A DNA stretch of 64,000 bases from assembly GCA_026120035.1 (NCBI GenBank), contig JALRME010000001.1:3423909-3487908 (forward strand), read 5' to 3'. The position numbers and the translations under genes were made by a program. Position 1 is the first letter of the stretch. Each line of letters starts with the position of its first letter. Of the stretch, positions 24,262 through 35,396 are shown piece after piece. The DNA is from Coleophoma eucalyptorum (taxonomy: Eukaryota > Ascomycota > Leotiomycetes > Helotiales > Dermateaceae). The notes under the pieces were generated by a model. The model saw only the letters and a list, made by a program, of their open reading frames with translations. It had not been told where the DNA came from and did no database searches.

Positions 24262-27245
24262 TCAATATACTGACACCTTCCCTTGGCTTGCCACAGCTTT
24301 CACTCTGGATCCGATGTCAAACGGACTTCCCTCGTGCAATACAAAGTCATCATTTGAGGTCTTCAAGTTCAGAATTTTGTCAAAATTCTTTCCGATCAAA
24401 CCCAGAGCTTCGGATTCACTTAGCTTTCCGCCACTATTCTTGTACGCAATCCCCGCCATCAAAGAAAGACCGCGGACTTCCCAACTCTCAGTGTCCTTCG
24501 TGCCAATAGCAGTCAGCACACCGGCATCCAGGAGAGCGTCAATATTTGTGCCATTTGTCAATGGCGCACCCGTCAACGAGCGACGCGCATCCCATTCCTC
24601 AGCGTATGGGAGTAATGGTGCTAGAACCACACTCACATGGGCAGCCGCGATTTCACTAGCAACTATGTGTGCTTCAGCAGCTCCAAGAAGGACCATGTTG
24701 ATTTTTCTGGAAGAACTTTCCAAATCTTTCGACTTGATTGCACTCTCAACGTCGGATTTCAAGCGCAGAAGAGAAGCGATAGTGTCTGCATTATTAACAG
24801 TAATAACCAGGGGGATCTCGCCGGCGACAGCTAACTTCAAGAATGCAGCCTCAGAGTACGTATCTGCAATGGTCTCATTTGATGCGACGGCGTCAAGAAG
24901 CTTTTTACGCAGAGAGGCTATGGCACTGGAAATAGATGGCGTCTTGCCTTCCTTTGCTGCCAGGGACAACGTGTAATGAAGAGTAGCCTCTGGACTCCAG
25001 ATCGCGCCCTTCTCAAGAGCATGACTAGCACCAGTGGAAAAACCTACACCAACTCCCTGTTGGCCTCCACCAAGATGCGAAGGAGCGGAAATTGCTTTGG
25101 TGACACCATGAGCATATGATGCTTTGAGTTGCTTGCCAGTGAGAAGTAGGCCATCGACAGCGCGGCTAAACACCTCGCTGCTTTCGTGGCCGTTCTGGGT
25201 CGCCTGTTCTGAAGTTATCTCTGAGAGACCGAGATCAGATCCAAATGCAGTGTACGCGGGAGAAAGGTAGCCGCTCTTCATATTAACGACCTCAGTCTTG
25301 GCCGATAAAGCGGTACTCATCTCAGAAATACAGGGGCCAGCGCACACAATCTTCCCAGCTTGGACAATGACATTCGCTAGCTTGTCGCTCCCGTCGAGAA
25401 TGTGCTCAAGTCCAGGGATCATGACCCTTGATACGCCTGTAAAAACAACATCGGTCTTGGTTGATGGTTCTTCCTTGATTTCAGCTTGAAGGTCCTCGTT
25501 TGGAGAGATTGGCTCGCTAAAAGGTTTCTCCAAGACAATAGCGTCTGGGAACTGAGCGGTTCCATCAATCCAAACCTGTACAGGCGCTGCACCTACACTC
25601 AAAGGATCGCTATCCCACACCACGATGTCGGCATCGAAGCCATTCTTAACTTTTCCAATTCGCTCGCCCATTCCTAGCAGTTCCGCTGGGGCAGTGGTAA
25701 CGGAAGCAAGGGCAGCATGGTATGGAAGACCGTAGCGATAACCTTTTGCTGCCTCAAAGACTACATGCTGCGCATTAAGAACAGGATTGTCGCTGACATA
25801 AACCGGTGTAATGCCATTCTCATACAGAATCTTGCCAGCTTGCTCAGAGCCAATATAAGCTTCTACTTTATAGTACATGTTATCCGCAAAAATAGCAGCG
25901 GCAGGTGGTCTCCCACCCCATGCACGCTTTAATATCTACTTCAAATTAGCTACGGCGAATCAACACTGGGTAATATTGTACTGCATACCTCAGGTACCAA
26001 GTAAGTTTGATGAGCATGATGAAATGCTCTAACTGGAAACTGGAACTCATTGGTATGATCAACAAATGCTTCGAGGTCGGCAATGGTGTAACAATGAGTG
26101 TTGATATGGACTTGGCCACGGAGTGCAGCTCCCAGTGATTCCCATTTGAGATCTTGTGGCAGATACTCCTTCATGTTCTCAGCTCCAATGTTTGATGCTG
26201 CGGCGCACCAGTCATCTTGCGCAGTGACCAGAGCCTTGGCTTCCTCAAACGCATGTCTAAAGTACCACGACTCTCCCATCCTGCTGAAAGGTCCCTGGGC
26301 GATCTTGCCATAGATTCTTTTGGGGTTCTCTCCACAAGCCATTTTCATGTACCGCCAGTTCTGTTCTGGATCAGCCAGCATATCCTTAGGTCCGATCTCA
26401 GCTCTTCCGTCTTTCTTGCCTACGGCATGTTTGATCATGAAAGCCTCGCCACCCATGTTATTGCCTGAGCCAGGCAAGATAAGGGATGTGGTCACGCCTC
26501 CAGACTTGATCACTTGAAGTTGGTCGTCCAAGGGATCCAAACCATCAATTGACCTGACATAAGGAGTTATATCCGAAGAGAGCTCATTGCCATCGGAGCC
26601 ACCATTAAGGGTAGGGACTGGATAGACACCAGTGTGACTATGCATATCAACAATCCCGGCAGTGAGCTGTCGGCCATGAGCATCCCAGACCTGGCAATCC
26701 TCTGGCAACTGGCTTTCGGAGATATCTAGACCAACACGAGTGATCAAGCCATATTCCAAAAGCACGTCAGACTTGATCCAGCCAAAGCCCTTTCCAAGGC
26801 GGGCATCTTTGGCTGTAGTTCCAGGTACTGGTTCTCCAGTCCAGATGGTAGCATTGCGAATGAGGGTCGGTTTGTGGCCATCAATGTAGCGTGCATTGCG
26901 ATCGCGGGGACCACTGGGGTCCTTTGGCTTGTGCTGCAACACTTTACACGTTTCTAAATCTGCCTGTAGTCGAGCTGCGGACAGAATACTAGCATGCTTG
27001 GAGTTCTCGAGCTTCAAGTGAGCCCATTGGGTATATGCTACAAAGACCAGACACCCTAGACCAATGACCTTCAGAATACGAGATCGTCGCATGCGATAGT
27101 GTGGGCGTCCAGCAGCCAATTCGTCAATTGGGCTGTACCGAGGTAGTCTTTCAAGGCTGTCTTTCTCCATATTGTCGCGACTGCTGATATGCGCAGTTGC
27201 AAACAGATTCTTGGTTTGTTGACCTGTCTTCGATTCAGAAGACAC
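24262..27245 (-). CDS. Membrane-anchored tandem amidohydrolase
   Basis: Exon 1 is 25989-27245 and exon 2 is 24262-25935, joined by a phase-0 intron (25936-25988), giving 976 aa. A type II signal-anchor (KVIGLGCLVFVAYTQWA) follows about 55 cytosolic residues. The first catalytic unit resembles imidazolonepropionase/dihydroorotase-like amidohydrolases: VDMHSHTGVYPVP gives the HxH pair, VHINTHCYTIADLEAF and FHHAHQTYLVPE give further His ligands, and NPVLNAQHV carries the late Asp region. The second half repeats the layout but its HxH position reads GYLSPAYTAFGSDLG, so metal ligands look lost, while an AEAHIVASEIAAAHV segment remains. Substrate unknown; an exported or vacuole-facing hydrolase of cyclic amides is one guess. 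It is divergent from the LaeA-like gene. Confidence 0.85.
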
Positions 27246-27987
27246 AGGAATGTTGCTAGTAACAAAGTGGGCTATCTATCCGTCCCAAAACAGCACGGGA
27301 AGATAACGGAGTTCACTCCAGCGCTTCCTCCTGCGGAACTCCGGTCGCGTAGTATATAGACAATTGTTCGTGCTAGATGTAGTCATTCTGTAGGGTATAA
27401 CTCATGAGTGAGCTCCACCAAAGAGTCCCACGGTATTCCATTTTCTCTTGAGAATTCGTCTTTTATTACCCTTTCACCCACCAGATGTATTGTAAAGCAT
27501 CGTAGTTCAACTGGCGATCTCGGACACAGTCGAAACTCTCATGAAATGAGATCCGAGATCCCATGGCAACAATGAAAGAGATACCGAGAGAGCCCCCAGC
27601 GATAGCAAACAGAGCTCAGACGACCCAATACCCAATCCGCAATCCAGGTCGAACATGCCATCCCCACCAGCCAACGATGTAATACAATGCTACAGTATGA
27701 TGTCCACGTTACTTACAACCTCCACCCTTGAACAGGCGGGGCAAGGCAATGCGGTGAAGTTTCTGCCGTCCATCCACATTTTCGACCTTCAGAACTCAAT
27801 TGAGGATATCAACCGATTGGGAGCCGCTGTTATCCCTTTTGCTCCGTCTGGTCTTTTCTTATGCTGGTCTGGGGCGTCTTACGATGTGGTAGATTAAGTA
27901 CCACTTTCACCTCTGTGCTGTTCAACTCTGCTTTGGCGTGCCGTTTCTTTTTTGGCGTGGTTACCTTGCAACCTCCAAACCCTGATC
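27246..27987. promoter_or_regulatory. Divergent intergenic region, amidohydrolase/methyltransferase
   Basis: 742 bp between the start codons of two divergent genes. Short ORFs (for example 27655-27897) show no family features. Probably promoters for both; no specific site is recognised. Confidence 0.35.
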
Positions 27988-29233
27988 ATGGCCCAAACCC
28001 CGCCGGATTCCGCTGCAGTAGTGGCTCCATCGGCTGCAGAGGCTGCTATTGCTTCTCCCACACCGCTGCCATCAAACGTTGAAGCTCCATCGGTACCGGC
28101 GCCCCTGCCTAGCGGCAACGAAACCCTCGAAATTGTCCGTCGTCCTCCCGTAATTTCCCCAGCCTTTGGGTCTTGCTAACTTAGAAGCCAGGACACTGAT
28201 GAGCATGGCAACGACACCGACTCGGCCCTCGGGGACGACCAGACTGAACCTAGCACATCCTCACTCGCATCTTCCATCAGGCACTACACATACGAAAATG
28301 GCCGGCGGTATCACGCATACCAGTCGGGAGAATACCTACTTCCTAATGATGAGAAGGAGCAAGAGAGGATGGACCTGAAGCACCATATCTTCAGCCTTAT
28401 CCTCGGCGGGAAGTCATTCGTGGCCCCCATTGGGCCCAATCCACAGCGCATCCTAGATGTCGGAACTGGCACTGGTATCTGGGCAATGGATGTAGCCGAT
28501 GCGTATCCCAGTGCCCAGGTGATTGGCATTGATCTAAGTCCAATCCAACCCTCCTGGGTGCCCCCAAACCTCTCTTTCGTAATCGACGACGCTGAGGCTG
28601 AATGGTCTTATTCGCCCAACAAGCACTTCGACCTGATTCATTGGCGCATGTTGTTGACCGGGATCAAAGACTGGCCTCGTATGTTCGATCAGGCGTATAA
28701 GAATCTCAAACCCGGTGGGTGGCTGGAAGTTCATGAGCACGAATCCGACATCATGTCCGATGATGACTCGGTTACAAAGGCACAGGACTTAAAGAATTGG
28801 TTTAAGCTGGTTCATGAGGCATGTGCCAAGTTTGGCAAGGAGGCCAACATTGCGCATAAACAGAAACAGTGGATGATTGATGCCGGGTTTCTCGATGTGC
28901 AGGAAGATGTTTACAAGGTGGGCGCTACCGTCATTTCTCCTAATTCCTTTCCAGATTAACTTTTCTTTGACAAGATAATGCTAATAACAGAAGGTACCGA
29001 TTGGTCGATGGCCCAAGGATAAATTACAGAAGGAAATTGGGCTGTACTTTCAAGTTCAGACCCTTGATGGCCTTGAGCCTGTCAGCATGGCTTTGTTTAC
29101 TCGTGTTTTGGGCATGACTAAAGAAGAGGTCGAGGTGATGCTGATAGGTCCGCGCAAGGCAGTGAAGAACCCGGAGTGCCATCTTTACTTGAGATTTTAC
29201 GTCGTAAGAGGAAGGAGGCCGGAAACTGATTGA
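27988..29233 (+). CDS. LaeA-like SAM-dependent methyltransferase
   Basis: Three exons: 27988-28149, 28192-28917 and 28991-29233 (acceptor at 28990, or 28993, which removes one Lys); the protein is 375-376 aa. The Ala/Pro-rich N-terminus leads into YENGRRYHAYQSGEYLLPND, a stretch shared by LaeA-like proteins. SAM motif I is ILDVGTGTGIWAMDVAD at about residues 141-157, with VIGIDLSPIQPSWVPPN and FDLIHWRMLLTGIKDWP after it and LKPGGWLEVHE as the post-III motif. LaeA itself controls secondary metabolism with velvet proteins; genomes carry many paralogues, often tailoring enzymes or of unknown role. The first intron is only 42 bp but has a good TGCTAAC branch point. Start at 27988 chosen because the upstream in-frame ATG adds residues unlike the family. 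Confidence 0.88.
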
Positions 29234-30124
29234 GAATTTGGTATAAGTAAGCTGATGGTTGGCTTTAAAATCAACCAATATTTAGGGCCACTTCCTGGAA
29301 TCTCTTCGACCTTCGGGCTGATACCCAGACAGGGGAGCACGAAATCTGCCTTTGGTTCTGAGGGTATTTACTAAAACACCGAACTCCCAAGACTCAATGA
29401 TTACGTAAGCCCGTTTTCTTGACTTGTTTCTGGCCCTGTTAAATAAGCCACTCCGCACACTTGGGCATGAATTGCGTGCTTATACCACAATATTCGTCGG
29501 CCAAATTTTCCTTATTCTATCTTGTTTCGGCAGCGAGCTTGATTGAGGCAAAGACCTTCTGCGGTCATGCACTGGAGATTAGTAGTTAATCACTAGTTAA
29601 CCATTTGGTTACAGCTGAGGATCGCGTTCTGAGAGTTGTTCGGTGCTTTGAATAATAGCGCCAAGCACAAAGAAAGAATTTCTACTAGACATTAATTGCT
29701 ATCTATCGTCCTTATAATTCTGCCCTATACACCGTTTTCCAATGCGCAATAGCTATCTTTAGCTTCAAATTACTAGTGCTCGCTTAATTTTGCCTGGGCA
29801 TTAGATCAAGGTTCCCTGTCTTACCTTATCATGGGTTCTTGACTGCGATTTGCACCATGGTGATTTGCAGCGCTGTGTAAGGGCTGGAGGAGTAGGTAGG
29901 TATCATGTGTATTGACTAAAAGGCCTGCATATCTTGACAACTGCTTCCAGGTTTGGGCATGGGCTTCAGCTTGCTATAGATACAATTTTCTTCCTAATCA
30001 AACAACTTTATCCAACAAATTGATTTGTTGCAAGCCAGAACATTCGATATAATATACATGAGATAAAAAATACCACCATTATGTAACTAACTTATGTAGC
30101 TGATAACTCCCATCCTTCCTCTCG
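29234..30124. other. A+T-rich intergenic region
   Basis: 891 bp of A+T-rich sequence with stops in all frames between the 3' ends of the flanking genes. I see no gene, RNA or repeat. Confidence 0.4.
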
Positions 30125-30561
30125 TTACACACTGCTACTGTTTGTACCGACGTTTCGGATTTCCAAAATTAATCCTGTGATAGCGATGGCACCGCCCGTC
30201 GCGTGAAATACAATTCGGTACTTTTTATAAAATGCCTTGATGTGAACGAACACATGATGGTAATAAGGAAATGGTGCTCGTGCTCCAGGTCCCGCTTCGA
30301 CATCATGGTGAATCGACAGTACAGCTGCCTCATTTGCTGTCGAGGTGGCAGACACCGATGGTGCTACTGGCACATCGACAGCGAGACTTCTGCTTATAGT
30401 CAGAATGGATCTTTGGACAATTTCATCATAATAACTAACGCAGTGCAGTTGGGGACTCCCTGACCATTGGGGACTAGTCTATATTCCTGGAGGGGTGCTG
30501 GTGCTATTGCCACTGGCCTTTCAGTAGGAGCAGCGGAAGTACTGCCCCCACTGCGAGCCAT
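30125..30561 (-). CDS. Small hypothetical membrane protein
   Basis: I do not recognise a family. Exons 30440-30561 and 30125-30389 join across a 50-bp intron (GTTAGT...AAGCAG with a CTGAC branch point) to give 128 aa. The first 90 residues are Ala/Ser/Pro/Val-rich and probably disordered; near the C-terminus a basic segment (HIKAFYKKYRIVFHATGG) precedes a single hydrophobic helix (AIAITGLILEI). That is a tail-anchor-like layout. Support is the frame closure and canonical intron only. An in-frame ATG at 30570 is an alternative start. The 8-bp tandem repeat lies about 210 bp upstream. Confidence 0.45.
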
Positions 30562-31429
30562 GATATGCATCGAATTAGTGGAGCTGGTGGGTGGAAAAGT
30601 GAAAGCAGGTACTGTTTGGGATATAATTTCTAGTCAAAGTATAGAGTTCGAATGAATATGGGCTTGTGTTGTAAAATGTTGTGGCTTTGACTTGGAAAGG
30701 AGGTGGAGGAAAGCCAGAGATTTTGGTTGAGCAACTGCTATTTAATAGATCTACTCATGCTGTGAAAGTACAAAGGTGCAAAGGTGCAAAGGTGCAAAGG
30801 TGCAAAGGTGCAAAGGTGCAAAGGTGCAAAGGTGCAAATGATGCAAGGTTAAGGATGATGAACGGCATTACAAAAAAATACGACACGGTGAAAAATGGGA
30901 GATATCGCATCCTTGTGGTCTTTATAAAACACTGGGGAAATCCTAGATTCCTGCTTCGATAGCACTGTAATCCAGTGAGATTCGAGCTCGGAGGTAGCGC
31001 GATGCTTCCCATAGCCTGAGCTTGCAGACTGACTAGTTGAACTTCTAAGAAAATTCGACACTTCAAGATGACACAACCATTTTTTATTTCGTTACTGCTT
31101 GCATATGCATTTACATTTATGTTTATATTTACATTTGCATCCGCACTTTGGGCAACACGATCCGTACCCATCGCTTATCGAGGGCCAGTAAGCAAGGAGC
31201 AAAATTGACATCTCGCCATTGGCCCCAGCCACCTGCGTCGGGCGCTGAAAGTGCAAATGCTAGGAAAGTGCAAATGATGATGGATATGGACGAGGCTATA
31301 CCATCTCAGAATCTAAACAACTTCCCATGCCTGTCGCTCCTCAACAGACATCAAATTTGTTAACAAAAACCACATATATTGCAGACATAAACGGCCGTAC
31401 AACTTGATACTTTTCGTCAGCCCTCCAAG
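30562..31429. other. Intergenic region between divergent genes
   Basis: 868 bp holding the 8-bp tandem repeat (listed separately). The repeat keeps one reverse-strand frame open for 138 codons with low-complexity content; I regard that as an artefact. A T/A-rich tract with ATTTACAT-like units lies at about 31104-31140. Confidence 0.35.
30772..30835. repeat. 8-bp tandem repeat, eight perfect copies
   Basis: The unit AAAGGTGC is repeated eight times without a mismatch over 64 bp, preceded by GAAAGTAC and followed by AAATGATGC, which look like diverged flanking units. Perfect identity implies recent expansion or active slippage. It lies between the divergent small membrane protein gene and the Clr5 gene. 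Confidence 0.97.
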
Positions 31430-32678
31430 ATGCCCCCATCCATCACATGGTGGGAGCCGCAGAAGTCCGAAATTCATAGGTTGTACATCAAGGAGAACCG
31501 TACTCTTTCTGAAGTGCGTAATATTTTTATCGCCCATGGTTTCAAAGCAAGGTATGTTTTTGATTCCCGGCAGCCATCGCAAATCCAGCTAACGACCTTC
31601 TAGCATAAGATCATGGAAGGATAAGGTAGCTAAATGGGGTATGTGGAAATACAGCTCCACCACAGACAACCTTCCGGTATCAGTCACAGCCACTACCCTG
31701 TCCAAAGACCTCCCCGAGTTTCAGCGACCTAAGAAGAGGCATGGTGAGAGTAGTTTGGCTTTAAAAAAAGATGGACAGCGAAAGGTTCGGCGAACAGCGA
31801 ATAGCCTTTTTCGTACAAGTTTCGACAATATGGAGGAACGTTTGTATACACATCCGACTACACCGACGTTTCTACCCGCAGTCCAGTGGCAGCCTCTCAA
31901 CACGAAACAGCTAGAATTTACACTGCGATTACTAGAGACAGCTTCAGGTGAAAGCCCACAAAGTCGGATGGGATCGAGACCATTCAGATCTACAGAGGTG
32001 CAAACCTTCATAGAAACTCGTCGCTCTTTTGCTTCCACAGACCGCGGTGATTGGCATCTCTTAAGGGATATCATAATGGAGGTCCTGATTTTTTTGACAA
32101 ATCCTCATTTTGAATCAATCTCAACCTTACAGCTGGCCAACCGGAATATATGTTGGCATTTTCGGATGTGGCATTCAATGGCTGGTAATATGAACCAAGA
32201 ATACAACTTCAATGTTCGATCTTTGGCCTTGATATTCAGTCTATTCCAAAACATCACAGAACATTCCATGAATAACCCTTGGTGTTCCCCAATGTTCATA
32301 AATACGGTTGCCACCGGTCCGGATAGTGCTTCTGCGGGACCACAGACTGATCTGGATACCGATGATGATCCCTCTGGAAGTGGTCCCTCTGGAAGTGAGT
32401 GCGAGAAGAGAATAACTCATAATAATAGGGAAGCTTCCTTGGATGCTATTGTTCAGATGGATGGCGTAGTCGGCAACGCACATGAAGAGAGTGATTACGC
32501 CTATATGAGGCATGGAGAGCTGAGCGTCCAGGATAAGTGGGAGACGGGAGTTGACGATCTATTTTGTCTAGGCTCGGATTTGAGTAATTGCTGCACATTT
32601 GATGATCCAGATTCTTCATTGGAGTCAGAGAATCAGTTTATGGATAGTGTGCTCAGGTACTCACCGTTTTTTAATTAA
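31430..32678 (+). CDS. Clr5-domain protein
   Basis: Exons 31430-31551 and 31604-32678 join with an AG|C split codon to give 398 aa. The N-terminal about 55 residues form the fungal Clr5 domain: ITWWEPQKSEIHRLYIKENR, SEVRNIFIAHGFKA and, across the junction, IRSWKDKVAKWGMWKY. The domain resembles small DNA-binding modules and is named after fission yeast Clr5. The remaining 340 residues have no recognisable domain; the C-terminus is Ser/Asp/Glu-rich. These genes are very numerous in filamentous ascomycetes and mostly unstudied. The start at 31430 is the only ATG that gives a complete domain. Confidence 0.82.
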
Positions 32679-33274
32679 AGAAGCACAGGACAGCACTATC
32701 ATAGAAAAGTATCTATTTTGAGCCTAAAGACAGAAAACAAGTTCTTCAAAACTATTTTCCAACAAATTTTCCAAAATATCTTTTAGTATTAGTTTACGTA
32801 TATTACAACGTAAGGTTGACGAGATATTAATAAAGTTTTTGGTAATATAGTTCATAGATGATAGTGTTTAAAGGAGAGGGTAGGAGAGGGAGGAGAGGGA
32901 GGAGAGGGAGGAAAGGGGGTATATACCTCTCGCTAAGGATGCTGTGGTAGCTGACTAGATAACGTGATTGACTTGAACATCACGTTCCGATGTCTACTAT
33001 GTATCATAAGAGGTTGTGGCATTGTGCCGCCTGTAATTCTAGCAGACTTAAAATGAGAACCAGCCCAAATAGCTTGCATTTTAATGATAGAGGGAGATAA
33101 GGACGAAGAAGCAGCCGCAATCATATTCTTGTTCAGACAATCCTAAAAAGGTCTACCGGAGATACAAGAAGAAAGGGATTCGTGGTTAGTTTGAGGACCT
33201 ATCTATTGAGATTTTTTAGAATGAACTATCCTAATTTAGTTCAAGAACATATATGGTCTAACCCTTCTGAGGCT
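32679..33274. other. Intergenic region with purine repeat
   Basis: 596 bp between two convergent genes. A+T-rich except for the purine tract at 32872-32919 (listed separately). No gene is seen. Confidence 0.4.
32872..32919. repeat. Polypurine minisatellite (AGGAGAGGG units)
   Basis: Four nearly identical 9-10 bp units of AGGAGAGGG, then AGGAAAGGGGG, all purine on the + strand apart from one T. It contains five runs of at least three G separated by 6-7 bases, which fits the G-quadruplex pattern. Confidence 0.9.
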
Positions 33275-34816
33275 CTAAGATTCTAAACTTTGGCTGCTTG
33301 ACTCGAGTTCCCGCTCTAATTTGCGGTCGCCCAATGTCACTCCGATATGTCTGATAACCAGCCAACCTGGAATCAAAGCAAGTCCCCAAAGACCAAAGTT
33401 CAGGTAAACTCCTCCAACATCTGCAAATATGCTCACGCTATTAAGTCCATACTGTCAAGGGTCAGTTTAATGCCCTCAATATATAATACCAAGCTGGATA
33501 TCTTACGCTAACAGCCTGAACGGCAGATTCTGTCCCTCTGAGTAATCCCGCAATGCGCACAACCTCAGCTTCAGAAGAGGCTAGGTTACCGACGACAAAG
33601 TATCTAGATTTAATGTGCTAAGCTGGAGTCCGTGTAAGAAATGTGTGAGAATACTCACAGGTACATGTAGTTCAGTTGGAACCCAGCGACCCAGAACAAA
33701 AAGAGTGCGAAGCCTTTTCCAAACCCAGCGTCAACCCAGTCAAAAGTTGGTTTGCTTCGATGAAAATCCGTGACCAGTATCGTAGCCCAGATCCACCAAG
33801 TACCCTGCAGAGTGAGGATAACGATGAAGGCACCCCTGGCTCTGGTCTTCAGAGATAAGCTTTTCCGATCCAAAAATGCTCCGAGCAAGTTTCCGGAAAT
33901 GATGGCCACAATACCGGAGAGGAAAGAACCAAGAGCCCTCGCCCGAACTGAGAACCACAGAGATTCGAACGTGAACATGACAGCTTCGGTATAGACACCC
34001 TGTGCTATAAGTGGCACAATGAGCAAGAAGTTCTTACTAAAGAATAGCTTGAGGGTCTTTCTCAGTTCAACCAAAGAATCTTCTACAATAGCCAGCTTTA
34101 CTGGTACGCCGTCTGACCTTTGTACCTTCGATGGCTTGTTCAGGAGAAGTCCTGCAAATGGTGCTAGTGCTTGCAAAGCGATGAACACCAGATATACCTT
34201 GGAGGAGACCGACCCAGCTTTATTGTTGGTCGCGTTAAGTCCCAGGTTGATGGCTCCACCTAATACCTGACCAGCAACACGGAAGCTCAACCAGAATCCC
34301 AAGAACTTGCCTTGGTTGTATGGTTCTGGGTAACTTAGTGCAATGGCAGCTTCAGCCATCCAGAATACGCCAGCCGAAATACCACATAATGCTGCGCCGA
34401 AGAGGACAAACCATTCTGTACCATATCGGTTATTAGTGTAGAGCCCCGCCGCATATGGGGCATAGCCCAAGGTTCCGAAAATCAAAGCATATTTAATCCC
34501 GATATGTTTGACAATAACCGAAGAAAATATGCAGGAGACGACCATGAGGCAGAACGTCAATGCATTTGCACCATTGACAAGATATGGCTTTTCTTCTCCT
34601 CCTGCTCCTAAAGAATTCATAGCACCCCAGATTCCTGGAGCAAGGAAGTTACAGATTCCTAGAATTAAAGCGTTGTAAAATGTTGAATGGTTCCATTTTG
34701 CTGTCACGTGTAAGTTAATAACCCGAAGTGCGTTTATAGTGACTCTTACGCTTTCGAATGGGATGGGGTACTTCATGCTGATCCGTTATTTGTTCAGGGG
34801 ATTTAACCTCGGCCAT
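33275..34816 (-). CDS. UNC93-like (DUF895) MFS transporter
   Basis: Four exons: 34750-34816, 33659-34700, 33507-33603 and 33275-33451, giving 460 aa. The true first exon starts at 34816 in a different frame from the long ORF; only this choice lets the 34701-34749 intron join in frame to KWNHSTFYNALILGICNFLA, the first helix. Later markers are PGIWGAMNSLGAGG and GVFWMAEAAIALSYPE, both typical of the fungal UNC93-like group, and about eleven to twelve hydrophobic segments are visible. The final exons add a helix and a charged C-tail. Function is unknown; some members sit near secondary-metabolite or metal-homeostasis genes. A TATAAAT lies on its strand at about 34968-34974. Confidence 0.87.
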
Positions 34817-35396
34817 GGCTGGAGGTTAGATCAAACCACGTCTTGATATCGGACTTAGGATTTGCAAACCCGAAATTGGAGTCGCAGTTGAGAAGGTAAG
34901 AAACAGAAAGATGTGACCTGCAGGTTATTTATTCTTACGAATTCAATTCCCAATGATGGATTCAGTCATTTATAAGGAATTTTGAGAGCCTTTCTGCAAC
35001 GAAGGCCTACATGGGTCTTAGAACTCGATTCACGTGGAGAAACCCCATTGTGTGGGTATGGCGTTAGTGTTGCATGCTATCACGTATTCCTTAGACTGTG
35101 CAGGAATCTTGAACATGGGCTTGGGAAAAGCTAAATTCAAGCCAAGATAACCGCCCGTGTTATCAGAACCCACTGCCGATTTCGATGGTTGTTCTCAAGT
35201 TATTCGCGGGGGTGTGCTGCATGCTTATTAGTATGGAATAGAAATCATTACGATTTGTCACAATCAGCCAGCATGAACTTTTGCCCTTTTCCAGTTTCAA
35301 GCGAAAAGACAAGATGTTCATTCTCAATATATGCACAGGAGTTCTTAATAATAGTTGTTTGCTTTAATGTTAAAATTATCTACGGGAAAGATTGAT
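34817..35396. other. Intergenic region upstream of UNC93-like gene
   Basis: 580 bp containing the TATA-like element noted for the transporter and a TCACGTGG E-box near 35031-35038. An ORF at 35189-35395 shows no family features. Confidence 0.35.

Noticed and set aside
24314..24976. Forward ORF of 220 codons
   Set aside because: Antisense shadow of the amidohydrolase exon, whose text continues cleanly on the reverse strand.
30755..31171. Reverse ORF of 138 codons
   Set aside because: Its length comes from the 8-bp tandem repeat, which happens to stay open; the rest is low-complexity.
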